This document shows, in pieces, positions 16,327-25,772 of a stretch of 64,000 nucleotides of DNA. The stretch is from Gammaproteobacteria bacterium. Its GTDB lineage: Bacteria; Pseudomonadota; Gammaproteobacteria; SZUA-140. The stretch lies in assembly GCA_016716465.1 (NCBI GenBank), contig JADJWH010000004.1, positions 186,001-250,000 on the forward strand, written 5' to 3'. The position numbers and the translations under genes are program-made. Each line of letters opens with the position of its first letter. Position 1 is the stretch's first letter. Under the pieces are notes generated by a model. The model did not search any database. It saw only the letters and a list, made by a program, of their open reading frames with translations, and had not been told where the DNA came from.

Positions 16327-16860
16327 TCATCCATCATGGCCGAGACCGATTTTTTTGTGCGCCCTCAACACCGGGCTGACCTTTCCGTCACTGAACAACA
16401 CCTCGGAGAACTCTTCGAGCGCGCTGCGGTACACATTACGCTTGAAGGAGACAACCTCCTTCAGCGGACTCCAGAAATCCACCCAGCGCCAGCGGTCGAA
16501 TTCGGGTTGATCCGTGCTGTCCAGCCGAACCCGGCCTTCGTCACCGACCAGATACAGCAGATACCAGACCTGCTTCTGGCCGATGCACAACGGGCGGCTG
16601 CGTCGCCTGATCAGATGCTTGGGGAGGCGGTAACGCAGCCAGTCGCGCGTGCGTCCCAACACCACCACGTCCCCCGCCTCGAGGCCGATCTCCTCGCGCA
16701 ATTCGCGGTACATCGCCTGCTCGGGCGCCTCGTCCTCCCGGATGCCCCCCTGGGGGAACTGCCATGCGTCCTGGCCGATCCGGCGCGCCCACAGGACCTT
16801 ACCCTCAGCATTGCTCAGGACAATCCCGACATTGGCCCTGTATCCATCTAAATCAATCAC
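16327..16860 (-). CDS. rppH: RNA pyrophosphohydrolase RppH
   Basis: Nudix hydrolase that removes pyrophosphate from mRNA 5' ends and so opens the way to RNase E decay. WQFPQGGIREDEAPEQAMYR and ELREEIGLEAG form the Nudix box; RYRLPKHL and CIGQKQVWYLL are RppH-specific. A longer open frame exists, but the GTG at 16860 is chosen: it gives the canonical start M-IDLDGYRANVG, 177 residues (E. coli has 176), with GAAGG about 9 bases upstream. First gene of the rppH-ptsP pair. Confidence 0.95.
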   Translation of the reverse strand: MIDLDGYRANVGIVLSNAEGKVLWARRIGQDAWQFPQGGIREDEAPEQAMYRELREEIGLEAGDVVVLGRTRDWLRYRLPKHLIRRRSRPLCIGQKQVWYLLYLVGDEGRVRLDSTDQPEFDRWRWVDFWSPLKEVVSFKRNVYRSALEEFSEVLFSDGKVSPVLRAHKKIGLGHDG

Positions 16861-17040
16861 TTGCACGACCTTCACGAGCGCTTTTTGCAATCGATTCTCC
16901 CATAATTCGCGTGACCTCCGCAATTCCGCGCATCACGCCCTCCGATCCCGGGGCGCGGACTTCAGGCAAGGCCTTGCAAGCCATGCTGGTATCCACTACG
17001 TTAAGCAATATCAATAAGTTGAACCTATGGATTAGCGGAT

Positions 17041-17694
17041 TTGCCACTCGCCCTGTTTGATCTCGACAACACCCTGCTTGCCGGTGACAGTGACTACCTG
17101 TGGGGGGAATTCCTCGTGGAGCGGGGGATCGTGGATGGCGAGCACTACGCCCGTGAGAACGAGCGTTTCTACCGCGAATACCAGGCCGGGACGCTCGACA
17201 TCCGTGCCTGGCTGGCCTTCCAGCTGAGCCCGCTCGCCGCGCACGAACCCGCGTTCATGCGTGAGCTGCGCGATCGCTTCATGGCGGAAAGGATCCGTCC
17301 GATCATCCTCCCGGCAGGACGAAAACTGATCGAGACCCACCGCGCACAGGGAGACATCCCGGTGATCATTACCGCGACCAATTCCTTCATTACGCGCCCG
17401 ATCGCCGCCTCCCTCGGCGTGGAATACCTAATCGCGACCGAACCCGAGATCAATGCCGGGCGCTTTACCGGCGGCGTAGCCGGCGTCCCCTGCTTTCGGG
17501 GCGGCAAGGTCGAGCGCCTAGCGGCCTGGATGGCCGAGAACCGGATGGATCTGGGCGGCAGCTGGTTTTATTCCGATTCACATAACGATCTGCCGCTGCT
17601 CGAGCTGGTTGACCACCCGGTTGCGGTGAATCCCGACGACACGCTGGCGCGCCACGCGGCAAGCCGGGCATGGCCCATCCTCGATTTGCGCTGA
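17041..17694 (+). CDS. HAD-IB family phosphatase (SerB-like)
   Basis: 217 residues with all four HAD motifs: FDLDNTLLAGDSD (nucleophile Asp), VIITATN, the lysine in GGKVERL and SDSHNDLPLL. The helical cap between motifs I and II places it in subclass IB with phosphoserine phosphatase-like enzymes; the physiological substrate is unknown. The start is a TTG, since no ATG fits and the protein begins at the expected family position. It overlaps the permease gene by 25 bases. Confidence 0.85.
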   Translation: MPLALFDLDNTLLAGDSDYLWGEFLVERGIVDGEHYARENERFYREYQAGTLDIRAWLAFQLSPLAAHEPAFMRELRDRFMAERIRPIILPAGRKLIETHRAQGDIPVIITATNSFITRPIAASLGVEYLIATEPEINAGRFTGGVAGVPCFRGGKVERLAAWMAENRMDLGGSWFYSDSHNDLPLLELVDHPVAVNPDDTLARHAASRAWPILDLR

Positions 17695-18662
17695 ACTCCA
17701 GCGCGGTGCGGCTGGGTGTCCTCGTCCTCGCGGGAGCGGGAAGCCTGCTGTTCGCCGTGGCCACGGGCAGTGTTTCCGTAGGCTGGCATGAACTGTGGTT
17801 GATACTGCTGGGGGACCATTCGGCGCCCAGTTACGTCGTCGTGACCGAACTCAGACTTCCGCGCGCCATAACGGCCTTTGCCTGCGGCGGAATGCTCGCG
17901 CTGGCCGGCGCCCTGATGCAGGTACTGCTGCGCAATCCGCTCGCCGACCCGTATATCCTGGGCGTGTCCGGCGGGGCCGCCGTCGGCGCCTTGTCCACCC
18001 TGCTCATCGGATTGGGCGGACTCTGGCTCACCGGCGGCGCCTTCATTGGCGCCATGCTGTCGATGCTGCTGGTGTTTGCCCTGGCGCACGGACGCGGCGC
18101 CTGGACGCCGACCCGGCTGTTGCTGACGGGGGTCGTGGTTGCCGCGGGCTGGGGCGCCCTCATCAGCCTGATCCTCTCGCTCAGCGCCGACACCACCTTG
18201 CGCGGCATGATCTTCTGGCTGCTGGGTGATCTGGGTCAGGCGCCCTATCCGGGGCTTGGGATCGGTACGCTGGCGCTCGGACTCCTCTTCGCGCTCGTCA
18301 GTGCGCGCGAGCTGAATGTCCTGGTATTCGGCGAACTCAAGGCCCGCGCCCTCGGCATCGGCGTCGACCGCCTGCGCCTGCGTCTGTATATCCTGGCGTC
18401 CCTGCTCACCGCCGTGGCCATCACCATCGCCGGCAATATCGGCTTCATCGGCCTGATCGTGCCGCATCTGACGCGCCTGATCGTGAGCCACGATCATCGC
18501 ATTCTGCTGCCGGCCTCAACGCTGATCGGGGCGATCTTTCTGGTGATCGCGGATACCCTGGCCCGTTCGGCGTTCTCACCGCTGCAACTGCCGGTCGGCG
18601 TCATGACGGCGCTGATCGGTGTCCCGCTGTTTCTGTACCTGCTGCGACGGAGCCCACATTGA
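17670..18662 (+). CDS. FecCD/BtuC-type ABC transporter permease
   Basis: 330 residues and about ten membrane helices. LRLPRAITAFACGGMLALAG and LLRNPLADPYILGVSGGAA are the conserved N-terminal part of BtuC/FecD permeases, and GNIGFIGLIVPHLTRL contains the coupling-helix signature. The family imports vitamin B12 or ferric siderophores. The ATPase follows with a 4-base overlap; no periplasmic binding protein or TonB receptor is in the window, so the substrate is undecided (cobalamin or siderophore). Confidence 0.92.
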   Translation: MAHPRFALNSSAVRLGVLVLAGAGSLLFAVATGSVSVGWHELWLILLGDHSAPSYVVVTELRLPRAITAFACGGMLALAGALMQVLLRNPLADPYILGVSGGAAVGALSTLLIGLGGLWLTGGAFIGAMLSMLLVFALAHGRGAWTPTRLLLTGVVVAAGWGALISLILSLSADTTLRGMIFWLLGDLGQAPYPGLGIGTLALGLLFALVSARELNVLVFGELKARALGIGVDRLRLRLYILASLLTAVAITIAGNIGFIGLIVPHLTRLIVSHDHRILLPASTLIGAIFLVIADTLARSAFSPLQLPVGVMTALIGVPLFLYLLRRSPH

Positions 18663-19438
18663 GCGCGCTGCTGACGACCCGCGGTCTCGATGTCTCGATC
18701 GCGGGGACCGGTGTCTGCCGCGGCCTCGACCTGCAGATCGACCGCGGCAGCCGCTGGGCCGTGCTCGGGCGCAATGGCTGCGGAAAGACCACATTGCTGA
18801 AGACCCTGGCGGGACTGCACCCCCGTGACGCGGGCGCGATCACCCTTGCGGGAAAGAGTCTCGAGGAAGTCCCGCGCGCGCAGCTGGCCCGTATCCTGGG
18901 AATCCTGTTTCAGGAACAGGACAGCCTCTTCCCGGGGAATGTGCTCGAGGCCGCCCTGATTGGACGCCATCCATATCTCGCCGCCTGGCGCCGGGAAAGC
19001 GGGGAAGACTTCGAGCGCGCCCGCGCCGCACTTGCGCAAGTGGGGCTGGCCGGCAAGGAATCCCGTGTCCTGTCGACTCTGTCCGGGGGCGAACGCCAGC
19101 GCCTCGCCATCGCAACCTTGCTGACGCAGGATCCGGCGCTCTGCCTGCTCGATGAGCCGAGCACCCATCTGGATCTGTATCATCAGATCCATATCCTGCG
19201 CATTCTCCGCGATTCGACCCGGGGCGGCGAGAAGGCGCTGGTGATGGTGCTGCATGACATCAACCTGGCCGCCCGGTACTGCGATCACGCGCTGTTGCTG
19301 TTCGGGCCGGAGGCCCAGGTGCACGGCCCGATCGGAGACGTCCTGACGGAGGAGAACCTGTCCAGGCTGTACGGCCATCCGATGCGCAGGCTCGACACCG
19401 AACAGGGCGGGATCTTCTCGCCGGTATGGGACGACTGA
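18659..19438 (+). CDS. ABC transporter ATP-binding protein, BtuD/FecE type
   Basis: 259 residues. Walker A is GRNGCGKTTLLK, the signature is LSGGERQRLAIATLL, Walker B is LCLLDEPSTHLDL, and the H-loop is VLHDINLAARY. It powers the permease encoded just upstream. The start is TTG in the arrangement TTGA, overlapping the permease stop by 4 bases. A GC hairpin spans the stop codon. Confidence 0.92.
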   Translation: MSALLTTRGLDVSIAGTGVCRGLDLQIDRGSRWAVLGRNGCGKTTLLKTLAGLHPRDAGAITLAGKSLEEVPRAQLARILGILFQEQDSLFPGNVLEAALIGRHPYLAAWRRESGEDFERARAALAQVGLAGKESRVLSTLSGGERQRLAIATLLTQDPALCLLDEPSTHLDLYHQIHILRILRDSTRGGEKALVMVLHDINLAARYCDHALLLFGPEAQVHGPIGDVLTEENLSRLYGHPMRRLDTEQGGIFSPVWDD

Positions 19439-19464
19439 GCCGGACGCCTGAAGGGGTCCGGCTC
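19437..19464. terminator. Hairpin between the convergent ATPase and pilT genes
   Basis: GAGCCGGAC pairs perfectly with GTCCGGCTC across a 10-base loop. It sits in the 36-base gap between two convergent genes, as bidirectional terminators do, but lacks a clear T-run on either side. Confidence 0.5.
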
Positions 19465-19474
19465 GGGTAGAGGA

Positions 19475-20515
19475 CTATTCGCGGAAGGCGTCGCGATGGG
19501 CGGCCTTGGCCATCGCCTCCTGGCGATTGACCACGCCCTTGCGGACCAGCTCCAGCAGGCACTGATCGAGGGTCTGCATCCCGTGCGACTGGCCGGTCTG
19601 GATCGCGGAGTACATCTGCGGCACCTTGTTTTCGCGGATCAGGTTGCGGATGGCCGGCGTGCCGATCATGATCTCGTGGGCCGCGACGCGGCCGCCGCCG
19701 ACCTTCTTGAGCAGGGTCTGCGAGATCACCGCGCGCAGGGATTCCGACAGCATCGAACGCACCATCTCCTTCTCCGCCGCGGGAAAGACGTCGATGATAC
19801 GGTCGATGGTCTTGGCGGCGGAGCTGGTATGCAGGGTGCCGAACACCATGTGGCCGGTCTCGGCGGCGGTGAGCGCCAGCGAGATCGTCTCCGGGTCGCG
19901 CATTTCACCTACGAGAATCACGTCAGGGTCCTCGCGCAGGGCGGAGCGCAGGGCCTCGGCGAAGCCAAGCGAATCGCGCCCGATCTCGCGCTGGTTGACC
20001 AGGCACTTCTTGCTCTGGTGCACGAACTCGATGGGATCCTCGATGGTCAGGATGTGGCCGAACTCGTTGTTGTTCTTGTAATCGATCATCGCCGCCAGCG
20101 TGGTGGACTTACCCGAGCCGGTCGGCCCGGTCACCAGCACGATGCCGCGCGGATAATCCGAGATATCCTTGAATACCGCCGGCGCGCCCAGTTCTTCCAG
20201 GGAAAGGATCGTGGAGGGAATGGTGCGGAACACCCCGCCGACGCCGCGGTTGTGGTTGAAGACGTTGACACGGAAGCGGGCCAGACCGGGGATTTCGAAC
20301 GAGAAGTCCGTCTCGAGGAACTCCTCGAAATCCTTGCGCTGCTTGTCGCTCATGATGTCATACAGCATCGTCTGTACCGTCTTGTTGTCCAGAGGAGGTA
20401 CATTGATGCGGCGCACGTCGCCATCGACGCGGATCATGGGCGGCAGTTCGGCGGAAAGGTGCAGGTCCGAGGCATTATTCTTGGCGCTGAACGCCAGCAG
20501 CTCGGCGATATCCAT
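19475..20515 (-). CDS. pilT: Type IV pilus retraction ATPase PilT
   Basis: 346 residues. The N-terminal PAS-like domain starts MDIAELLAFSAKNNASDLHL. The ATPase domain has GPTGSGKSTT (Walker A), the Asp box around ILTIEDPIEFVH, ILVGEMRDPETISLAL (Walker B) and GTLHTSSAAKTIDRI (His box). The AIRNLIRENKV motif near the C terminus is the retraction signature of PilT. The hexamer depolymerises pili for twitching. pilU is not in the window. It is divergent from yggS, a common neighbour. Confidence 0.97.
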   Translation of the reverse strand: MDIAELLAFSAKNNASDLHLSAELPPMIRVDGDVRRINVPPLDNKTVQTMLYDIMSDKQRKDFEEFLETDFSFEIPGLARFRVNVFNHNRGVGGVFRTIPSTILSLEELGAPAVFKDISDYPRGIVLVTGPTGSGKSTTLAAMIDYKNNNEFGHILTIEDPIEFVHQSKKCLVNQREIGRDSLGFAEALRSALREDPDVILVGEMRDPETISLALTAAETGHMVFGTLHTSSAAKTIDRIIDVFPAAEKEMVRSMLSESLRAVISQTLLKKVGGGRVAAHEIMIGTPAIRNLIRENKVPQMYSAIQTGQSHGMQTLDQCLLELVRKGVVNRQEAMAKAAHRDAFRE

Positions 20516-20683
20516 TTATGTTCTCTCCCGTTTTTATGGCACACTGGCGGGCGATTGCCCCAGGCCCGACCTTGATATGATCACCCTGACGGTTAACGGC
20601 ATCCACACCCACATCTTGAGTTTGACTATACGCCGAACGGACCTTCCCTACAGCGCCCCGCCGACCGGGAACGGGACTTGACG

Positions 20684-21370
20684 ATGAAGGATTCCGTCCA
20701 GTCACTGCACGCCATACAGGCGCGCATCGCCGCTGCCGAGCGACTGTACCAGCGGCCGCCCGGTTCGGTCAGCCTGCTGGCGGTCTCCAAGGCGCATTCC
20801 GCCGCCGACGTCCGCGCCGTGCTCGACGCCGGACAGCGCATGTTCGGAGAAAGCTACCTGCAGGAGGCCCTCGCCAAGATCACGGCCCTCGCCGGGCAAG
20901 CCATCGAATGGCACTTCATCGGACCGATCCAGTCGAACAAGACCCGCGGCATCGCCGAGCATTTTTCCTGGGTGCACAGCGTGGACCGGCTCAAGATCGC
21001 GCAGCGCCTGAGCACGCAACGACCCGCGCACCTGCCCCCGCTCAACATCTGCATTGAGGTCAACATCAGCGGGGAGGCCAGCAAATCCGGCGTACCGCCG
21101 GCGGAGGTCGCCGAACTCGCGCGGGAGTGCTCCCTGTTGCCGCGGCTGCAGTTGCGCGGCCTGATGACCATCCCCCCGGTGTCCCGCGACTTCGAGACGC
21201 AGCGCGATTATTTCCGCCGCCTGAGGGAATTGCGCGACGCCCTGAATCAGACCGGTTCCGCGCTCGACACCCTGTCGATGGGGATGACGGACGACCTCGA
21301 GGCCGCCATCGCCGAGGGCTCCACTCTGGTGAGGATCGGCAGCGGGATCTTCGGCGAACGTGGAATATAA
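20684..21370 (+). CDS. yggS: Pyridoxal phosphate homeostasis protein (YggS/PLPBP)
   Basis: About 228 residues of an alanine-racemase-like single barrel. SLLAVSKAHSAADVRAVL carries the PLP lysine, followed by FGESYLQEAL, WHFIGPIQSNKT, LRGLMTIPP and LSMGMTDDLEAAI for phosphate binding. The protein binds PLP and keeps vitamin B6 and amino acid pools in balance without known catalysis. Start ATG at 20684; an in-frame TTG lies two codons earlier. First gene of yggS-proC-yggT-yggU. Confidence 0.93.
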   Translation: MKDSVQSLHAIQARIAAAERLYQRPPGSVSLLAVSKAHSAADVRAVLDAGQRMFGESYLQEALAKITALAGQAIEWHFIGPIQSNKTRGIAEHFSWVHSVDRLKIAQRLSTQRPAHLPPLNICIEVNISGEASKSGVPPAEVAELARECSLLPRLQLRGLMTIPPVSRDFETQRDYFRRLRELRDALNQTGSALDTLSMGMTDDLEAAIAEGSTLVRIGSGIFGERGI

Positions 21371-21487
21371 CGAAGCCCGGCCGGCCTCCGCCCGCCTCAT
21401 CCAACGCCTGGCTGGCGCATTTGACACGGGATTCGGTTAGACTTACCCATCGAAAACAACCGCCGGATAAATGCTCATCCATTGCTC

Positions 21488-22318
21488 ATGAAACAGCAGA
21501 CCATTGCCTTCATCGGTGCAGGCAACATGGCGCGGAGCCTGATCGGCGGGCTGATCAGTGACGGCTATAACGCCGCGCGTATCATCGCCACCGATCCCGA
21601 CCAGGGAAAACTGCGGAGCCTGGAGACTGACCTTGGGATCAGGACGGACAGCCGCAACACCGCGGCGGCGGAAGCGGCCGATATCATCGTCATCGCGGTG
21701 AAACCGCAGGTGGTCGAGCAGATCGCCCCCGAAATCGGCGCGGCTCTCGGCCCGCATACGCTGGTCATTTCGATCGCCGCAGGCATCCGCGTGGAATCCC
21801 TGGCGCGCTGGCTGGGCCGGGAAGCGGCCCTGGTGCGGGCGATGCCCAACACGCCGGCCCTGGTGCAGAGCGCGGCGACGGCGCTATATGCCAATCCCCG
21901 GGTCAGCGCAGAACAGCGTGATATCGCGGAATCGATCCTGCGCGCCGTCGGCCTGACGCTGTGGATCGACGACGAGGACCTGATGGACGCCGTGACGGCC
22001 TTGTCCGGGAGCGGTCCGGCCTATTTCTTTCTGGTCATGGAGATCCTGGAACAGATCGGCTGCAAACTCGGCCTGCCGGCCGGCGAGGCCCGCCTGTTGA
22101 CGCTGCAAACCGCCTTCGGCGCCGCCAAGATGGCGCTGGAAAGCGGGGTGGACAGTTCCGCGCTGCGTGCCCAGGTGACCTCTCCCGGCGGCACCACGGA
22201 ACGCGCCATCAGCGCGCTCCGGCAAGGCGGGATCGAGGATCTGTTCGAGCGCGCCCTCAAGGCGGCCCGCGACCGCTCGATCGAGCTCTCACGAATGCTC
22301 GGAGAACACCATGGATAA
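21488..22318 (+). CDS. proC: Pyrroline-5-carboxylate reductase
   Basis: 276 residues. The N-terminal Rossmann motif is FIGAGNMARSLIGGL; VRAMPNTPALV and ALSGSGPAYFFLVMEIL are conserved in P5C reductases, as is the C-terminal TSPGGTTERAI. It reduces pyrroline-5-carboxylate to proline with NAD(P)H. The ATG at 21488 (MKQQTIAFIGAGNM) is chosen over an in-frame TTG two codons upstream. It overlaps yggT by 8 bases. Confidence 0.96.
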   Translation: MKQQTIAFIGAGNMARSLIGGLISDGYNAARIIATDPDQGKLRSLETDLGIRTDSRNTAAAEAADIIVIAVKPQVVEQIAPEIGAALGPHTLVISIAAGIRVESLARWLGREAALVRAMPNTPALVQSAATALYANPRVSAEQRDIAESILRAVGLTLWIDDEDLMDAVTALSGSGPAYFFLVMEILEQIGCKLGLPAGEARLLTLQTAFGAAKMALESGVDSSALRAQVTSPGGTTERAISALRQGGIEDLFERALKAARDRSIELSRMLGEHHG

Positions 22319-22895
22319 TCCCTACCTGTCGACCGCATCGGCCTTCCTGATCGATACCGTGTTCGGACTCTATATACTTCTGGTCCTGCTGCGCTTCCTG
22401 TTGCAACTCGCCCGCGCCGATTTCTACAACCCGATCTGCCAGTTCCTGGTCAAGGCGACGAACCCGCCGCTCAAACCCCTGCGGAGGATCATCCCGGGAC
22501 TATGGAAAATCGATCTGGCCTCGGTCGTGCTCCTGATCGCCCTGCAGATGTGCGCCCTGTGGCTGCTCGACCTGGCGATCGGCCGTTCCCCGTCGATCGC
22601 GGGACTGTTCGTGTTGTCCACGGCCGCGCTGCTCGCGCTGACGCTCAACACCTTTCTGGTCGCGATCCTGATCCAGGTCATCCTGAGCTGGTTCGGCCCC
22701 GGTTCGTACAACAACCCTGTATTCTCCATCCTGTACAGCCTGAATGAACCCCTGCTGGGTCCGGCGCGCAGGCTGCTGCCCTCTATGTCGGGCATCGATT
22801 TTTCGCCCCTGCTCGTCCTGGTCGCCGTGCAGCTGCTGAAGATCCTGGTCGTAAGCCCGCTCAGCGACCTGGGCCGGGCCCTGGCCTACGGATGA
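22311..22895 (+). CDS. yggT: YggT family integral membrane protein
   Basis: 194 residues with two copies of the YggT repeat: LYILLVLLRFLLQLARADFY with NPICQFLVKATNPPLKPLRR, and later LIQVILSWFGPGSYNNPV with PARRLLPSMSGIDFSPLLVL. About five helices. The function is not established, although the family is linked to osmotic tolerance and envelope or division processes. Translationally coupled to proC. Confidence 0.92.
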   Translation: MDNPYLSTASAFLIDTVFGLYILLVLLRFLLQLARADFYNPICQFLVKATNPPLKPLRRIIPGLWKIDLASVVLLIALQMCALWLLDLAIGRSPSIAGLFVLSTAALLALTLNTFLVAILIQVILSWFGPGSYNNPVFSILYSLNEPLLGPARRLLPSMSGIDFSPLLVLVAVQLLKILVVSPLSDLGRALAYG

Positions 22896-22962
22896 GTCCG
22901 CCGGTTCGCCGCCCCTTCCTGCTTCCGGAACCGGAGGGCGTGGAAGGAATCACCTATTCAGC

Positions 22963-23259
22963 ATGACCTCACCCGCCCCCTATTCCTGGGACGGCGACCG
23001 GCTCACGCTGAACGTGCGGGTGCAGCCGCGGGCAAGCAAAGACGAGATCGTGGGGATTCAGGGAAATCACCTCAAGATCCGGATCACCGCGCCCCCGGTG
23101 GACGGAAGGGCGAACGCATACCTGATCCAGTACCTCGCCCGGGTATTCGCTGTCCCGAAGACACGCATCGCGCTGCTCAGCGGCGAGAGCGGGCGCGAAA
23201 AACGCCTCCTGGTCGCCGCTCCCGCCCGTCTGCCGCCGCAGATTCCCCGGCCAGCGTGA
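22963..23259 (+). CDS. yggU: DUF167 family protein YggU
   Basis: 98 residues with the DUF167 signature RVQPRASKDEIVGIQG, then ITAPPVDGRANAYLIQYLA and a basic end LLSGESGREKRLLV. The family is a small alpha/beta protein of unknown function, normally linked to yggT and proC as here. Confidence 0.92.
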   Translation: MTSPAPYSWDGDRLTLNVRVQPRASKDEIVGIQGNHLKIRITAPPVDGRANAYLIQYLARVFAVPKTRIALLSGESGREKRLLVAAPARLPPQIPRPA

Positions 23260-23308
23260 CGTGCTTCACGGAACCGGATCCGGGCAGCCGTGACTCGCCC
23301 CGCAAAAA

Positions 23309-23320
23309 TTCCATGTGGAA
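23309..23320. promoter_or_regulatory. Perfect inverted repeat upstream of the GTPase gene
   Basis: TTCCA-TG-TGGAA is a perfect 12-base palindrome about 160 bases before the GTPase start, in an AT-richer patch that also holds ACTATATG. It may be an operator, but no regulator is known. Confidence 0.3.
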
Positions 23321-23480
23321 CTATATGTTGTGAGTTATCTGCCGATACGGGGTATTCATGGCAGACGGCACCGCCGGGTCTTGATGACACGGCCGAAGGA
23401 AAATATTCAAAAAAACCCCGCCTATTCCGATAACTAGTGGACACCACACAAGCTCTGGCAGCATTTGGACTAAGGAACCC

Positions 23481-25502
23481 ATGTCGATCAACGCGATGGA
23501 GATAAACCAGGGACAGGAGCAGGACGGCTTCAGAAACCAGATGCAGGCCTTCGCCAACTGGAAGGCGGATCTGACGAAGCTGATCCGGGATTTCCAGGAC
23601 TGGCTGGGGCAGCATCAACTCAACAGCCCGGAAATCGACCTGCGCATCTATGACGCCCTGCGCGCGCTCGAATCCGACCAGCTCAATATCGCCTTCGTCG
23701 CCGAGTTCTCGCGCGGCAAGACCGAGCTGATCAACGCGATCTTCTTTGCCGATTTCGGCCGGCGTCTGCTGCCGTCCGAGGCCGGTCGCACGACCATGTG
23801 CCCGACCGAACTGTTCTATGACCGGAACAGCGGCGATTCCTATCTCAAGCTGCTGCCCATCGAGACACGCCTCAGTGACATCAGCCTGTCCGACCTCAAG
23901 AACGAGGACAGCTACTGGACCACCTTCCCGCTCAATGTCGACTCGCCGGACCAGATGGCGCAAACCTTTCACGAGGTCGTGAAAACGAAACGCGTCCCGG
24001 TGGATGACGCCGAAAAACTCGGCCTCTATATCGATGAACTGACCAACGGGGAGCAGGAGGGCAACCGCCGCGTCAAGCCCCAGACGGTGGAGATCCCGGT
24101 CTGGCGTCACGCCCTGATCAGCTTCCCGCACCCGCTGCTGCAGCAGGGACTGGTGATCCTGGACACCCCCGGCCTGAACGCCCTGGGCAGTGAACCCGAA
24201 CTGACCATCAACATGCTCCCGAGCGCGCAGGCGGTGCTGTTCGTCCTGTCCGCGGACACCGGCGTCACCAAGAGCGACCTCGATGTGTGGCAGAACTTCA
24301 TCATGGCGTACCGGAACAAGGGTCAAAAGGGCCTGGTCGCCGTGCTCAACAAGATCGACACCCTGTGGGATGAAATGAAGCGGCCGGAACAGGTCGAGGC
24401 GACGATCCGCGAACAATGCCGGAGCAGCGCCGAACTGCTCGGCATCGATACCGGAAACGTCTTCCCGATCTCCGCGCACAAGGCGCTGGTGGCCAAGATT
24501 CGCGGCAATTCGGAGCTGCTCGAAAAGAGCAATCTCCCCGCGCTCGAATCATTGCTCGGCAACGAGATCCTTCCGGACCGGCAACGGGTCATCTGGGACA
24601 ACATCGTCGCCAGGCTCGGCCGCTCTATGGACGATATCTATGCCCCGCTGACCGCCCAGCTCGACGATCTGAGCGGACGCATCAACGAGTTGCAGGCGAT
24701 GCGCGGCAACAACGAGGACATCGTGCAGCAGCTGCTGGAAAAGGCCAAGGAAAAGAAGGATGCCTATTACGAAAGCGTGAAGACGTTTCAATTGAGCCGC
24801 AAGAAACTCGCGCTGCAGGCCAAGATCATGTTCAACACGCTGGACATCGATTCGATCGACAAGATCATCGACAAGAGCCGCAAGGACATGGCCGGCAGCT
24901 GGACCACGGCGGGCATGAAAAACGGCATGGCAGTGTTCTTCGACAGCATGCGCGACGCGATGCAGATCGTGAGCCGCCAATCCGAGGAGACCTTCAAGCT
25001 GGTGCAGGCGATCTACAAGAAGTTCCACGACGAATACGGGCTGCGGGTGAGTTCGCCGCGCCTGTTTCCGACCAAGAAATACATCGACGAACTCGATCTG
25101 CTCTACCTGAAGGCGGAGGAATTCCGTAACAGCCCGGTCACCACCATGTCAGAACAAAGCTTCGTGGTGAAGAAATTCTTCATCTCGCTGGTCAGCCACG
25201 CGCGCAACATCTTCATCCAGGCCGGCAAGGAGGCGGACACCTGGCTGAAGGAACTGGTCAATCCGCTGGTCAACCAGATCCAGGAAAAGCGCAACAGCAT
25301 CGAACAGCACATGAAGACCCTGAGCAAGATCCGGGAATCGAAGAACAACCTCGAATCCCAGTTGAAGGAAATGACGACCGCCAAGGCCATCCTGGTCGAG
25401 CAGACCAGCGCCCTGAAGAAAATGACGGAGAACCTCAAATTCAGCTCGCCGCCCGAACCCGGGAAGCGCCAAGCCGGCGAATCGCCCGATCCCCTGGACT
25501 GA
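23481..25502 (+). CDS. Dynamin-like family GTPase
   Basis: 673 residues. The G domain has a modified P-loop AEFSRGKTEL (Ala replaces the first Gly of GX4GKT), switch I Thr in AGRTTMCPTEL, G3 VILDTPGLNAL and G4 VLNKIDTLW. A long helical region follows with coiled-coil-like segments (VQQLLEKAKEKKDAYY, MKTLSKIRESKNNLESQL). No transmembrane helix is obvious. Bacterial dynamin-like proteins remodel or protect membranes; this branch is uncharacterised to me. It is preceded by a 220-base control region and followed by the respiratory cluster. The two may be unrelated. Confidence 0.85.
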   Translation: MSINAMEINQGQEQDGFRNQMQAFANWKADLTKLIRDFQDWLGQHQLNSPEIDLRIYDALRALESDQLNIAFVAEFSRGKTELINAIFFADFGRRLLPSEAGRTTMCPTELFYDRNSGDSYLKLLPIETRLSDISLSDLKNEDSYWTTFPLNVDSPDQMAQTFHEVVKTKRVPVDDAEKLGLYIDELTNGEQEGNRRVKPQTVEIPVWRHALISFPHPLLQQGLVILDTPGLNALGSEPELTINMLPSAQAVLFVLSADTGVTKSDLDVWQNFIMAYRNKGQKGLVAVLNKIDTLWDEMKRPEQVEATIREQCRSSAELLGIDTGNVFPISAHKALVAKIRGNSELLEKSNLPALESLLGNEILPDRQRVIWDNIVARLGRSMDDIYAPLTAQLDDLSGRINELQAMRGNNEDIVQQLLEKAKEKKDAYYESVKTFQLSRKKLALQAKIMFNTLDIDSIDKIIDKSRKDMAGSWTTAGMKNGMAVFFDSMRDAMQIVSRQSEETFKLVQAIYKKFHDEYGLRVSSPRLFPTKKYIDELDLLYLKAEEFRNSPVTTMSEQSFVVKKFFISLVSHARNIFIQAGKEADTWLKELVNPLVNQIQEKRNSIEQHMKTLSKIRESKNNLESQLKEMTTAKAILVEQTSALKKMTENLKFSSPPEPGKRQAGESPDPLD

Positions 25503-25664
25503 TCCGCCACGTCTTTACTATTGTTTCTGCTGACAATTTCTCCGCCCCCGGCGACAGGAGGGCCGCTCCCCCGGCTTGCATCCACCGCCGCTATCCGCTA
25601 GACTCGGTGCCAGTTTGATCATTGAAAAAATTATGATAATCGATCCAGAGGGGAGGAGTTGAAC

Positions 25665-25769
25665 ATGTGGCCCAGTATCATTGTCCCGATCGTCATCTTT
25701 TTCACTTTGAGCGTGTTCGTTGCCGGCGCCATCAGCGAAAGCGCCATCAAGGGGATCCAAAAGAAGTAA
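25665..25769 (+). CDS. 34-residue membrane peptide
   Basis: Starts MWPSIIVPIVIFFTLSVFVA and ends in a short basic tail; a single membrane helix fills most of it. A strong GAGGGGAGGAG ribosome site precedes the ATG by 6-7 bases, which makes translation credible. It resembles the tiny subunits of terminal oxidases (CcoQ/CydX/CydZ-like) in size and layout, but no sequence family is recognised. It stands upstream of an oxidase-related gene, separated by an attenuator-like hairpin pair. Confidence 0.65.
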   Translation: MWPSIIVPIVIFFTLSVFVAGAISESAIKGIQKK

Positions 25770-25772
25770 TTC

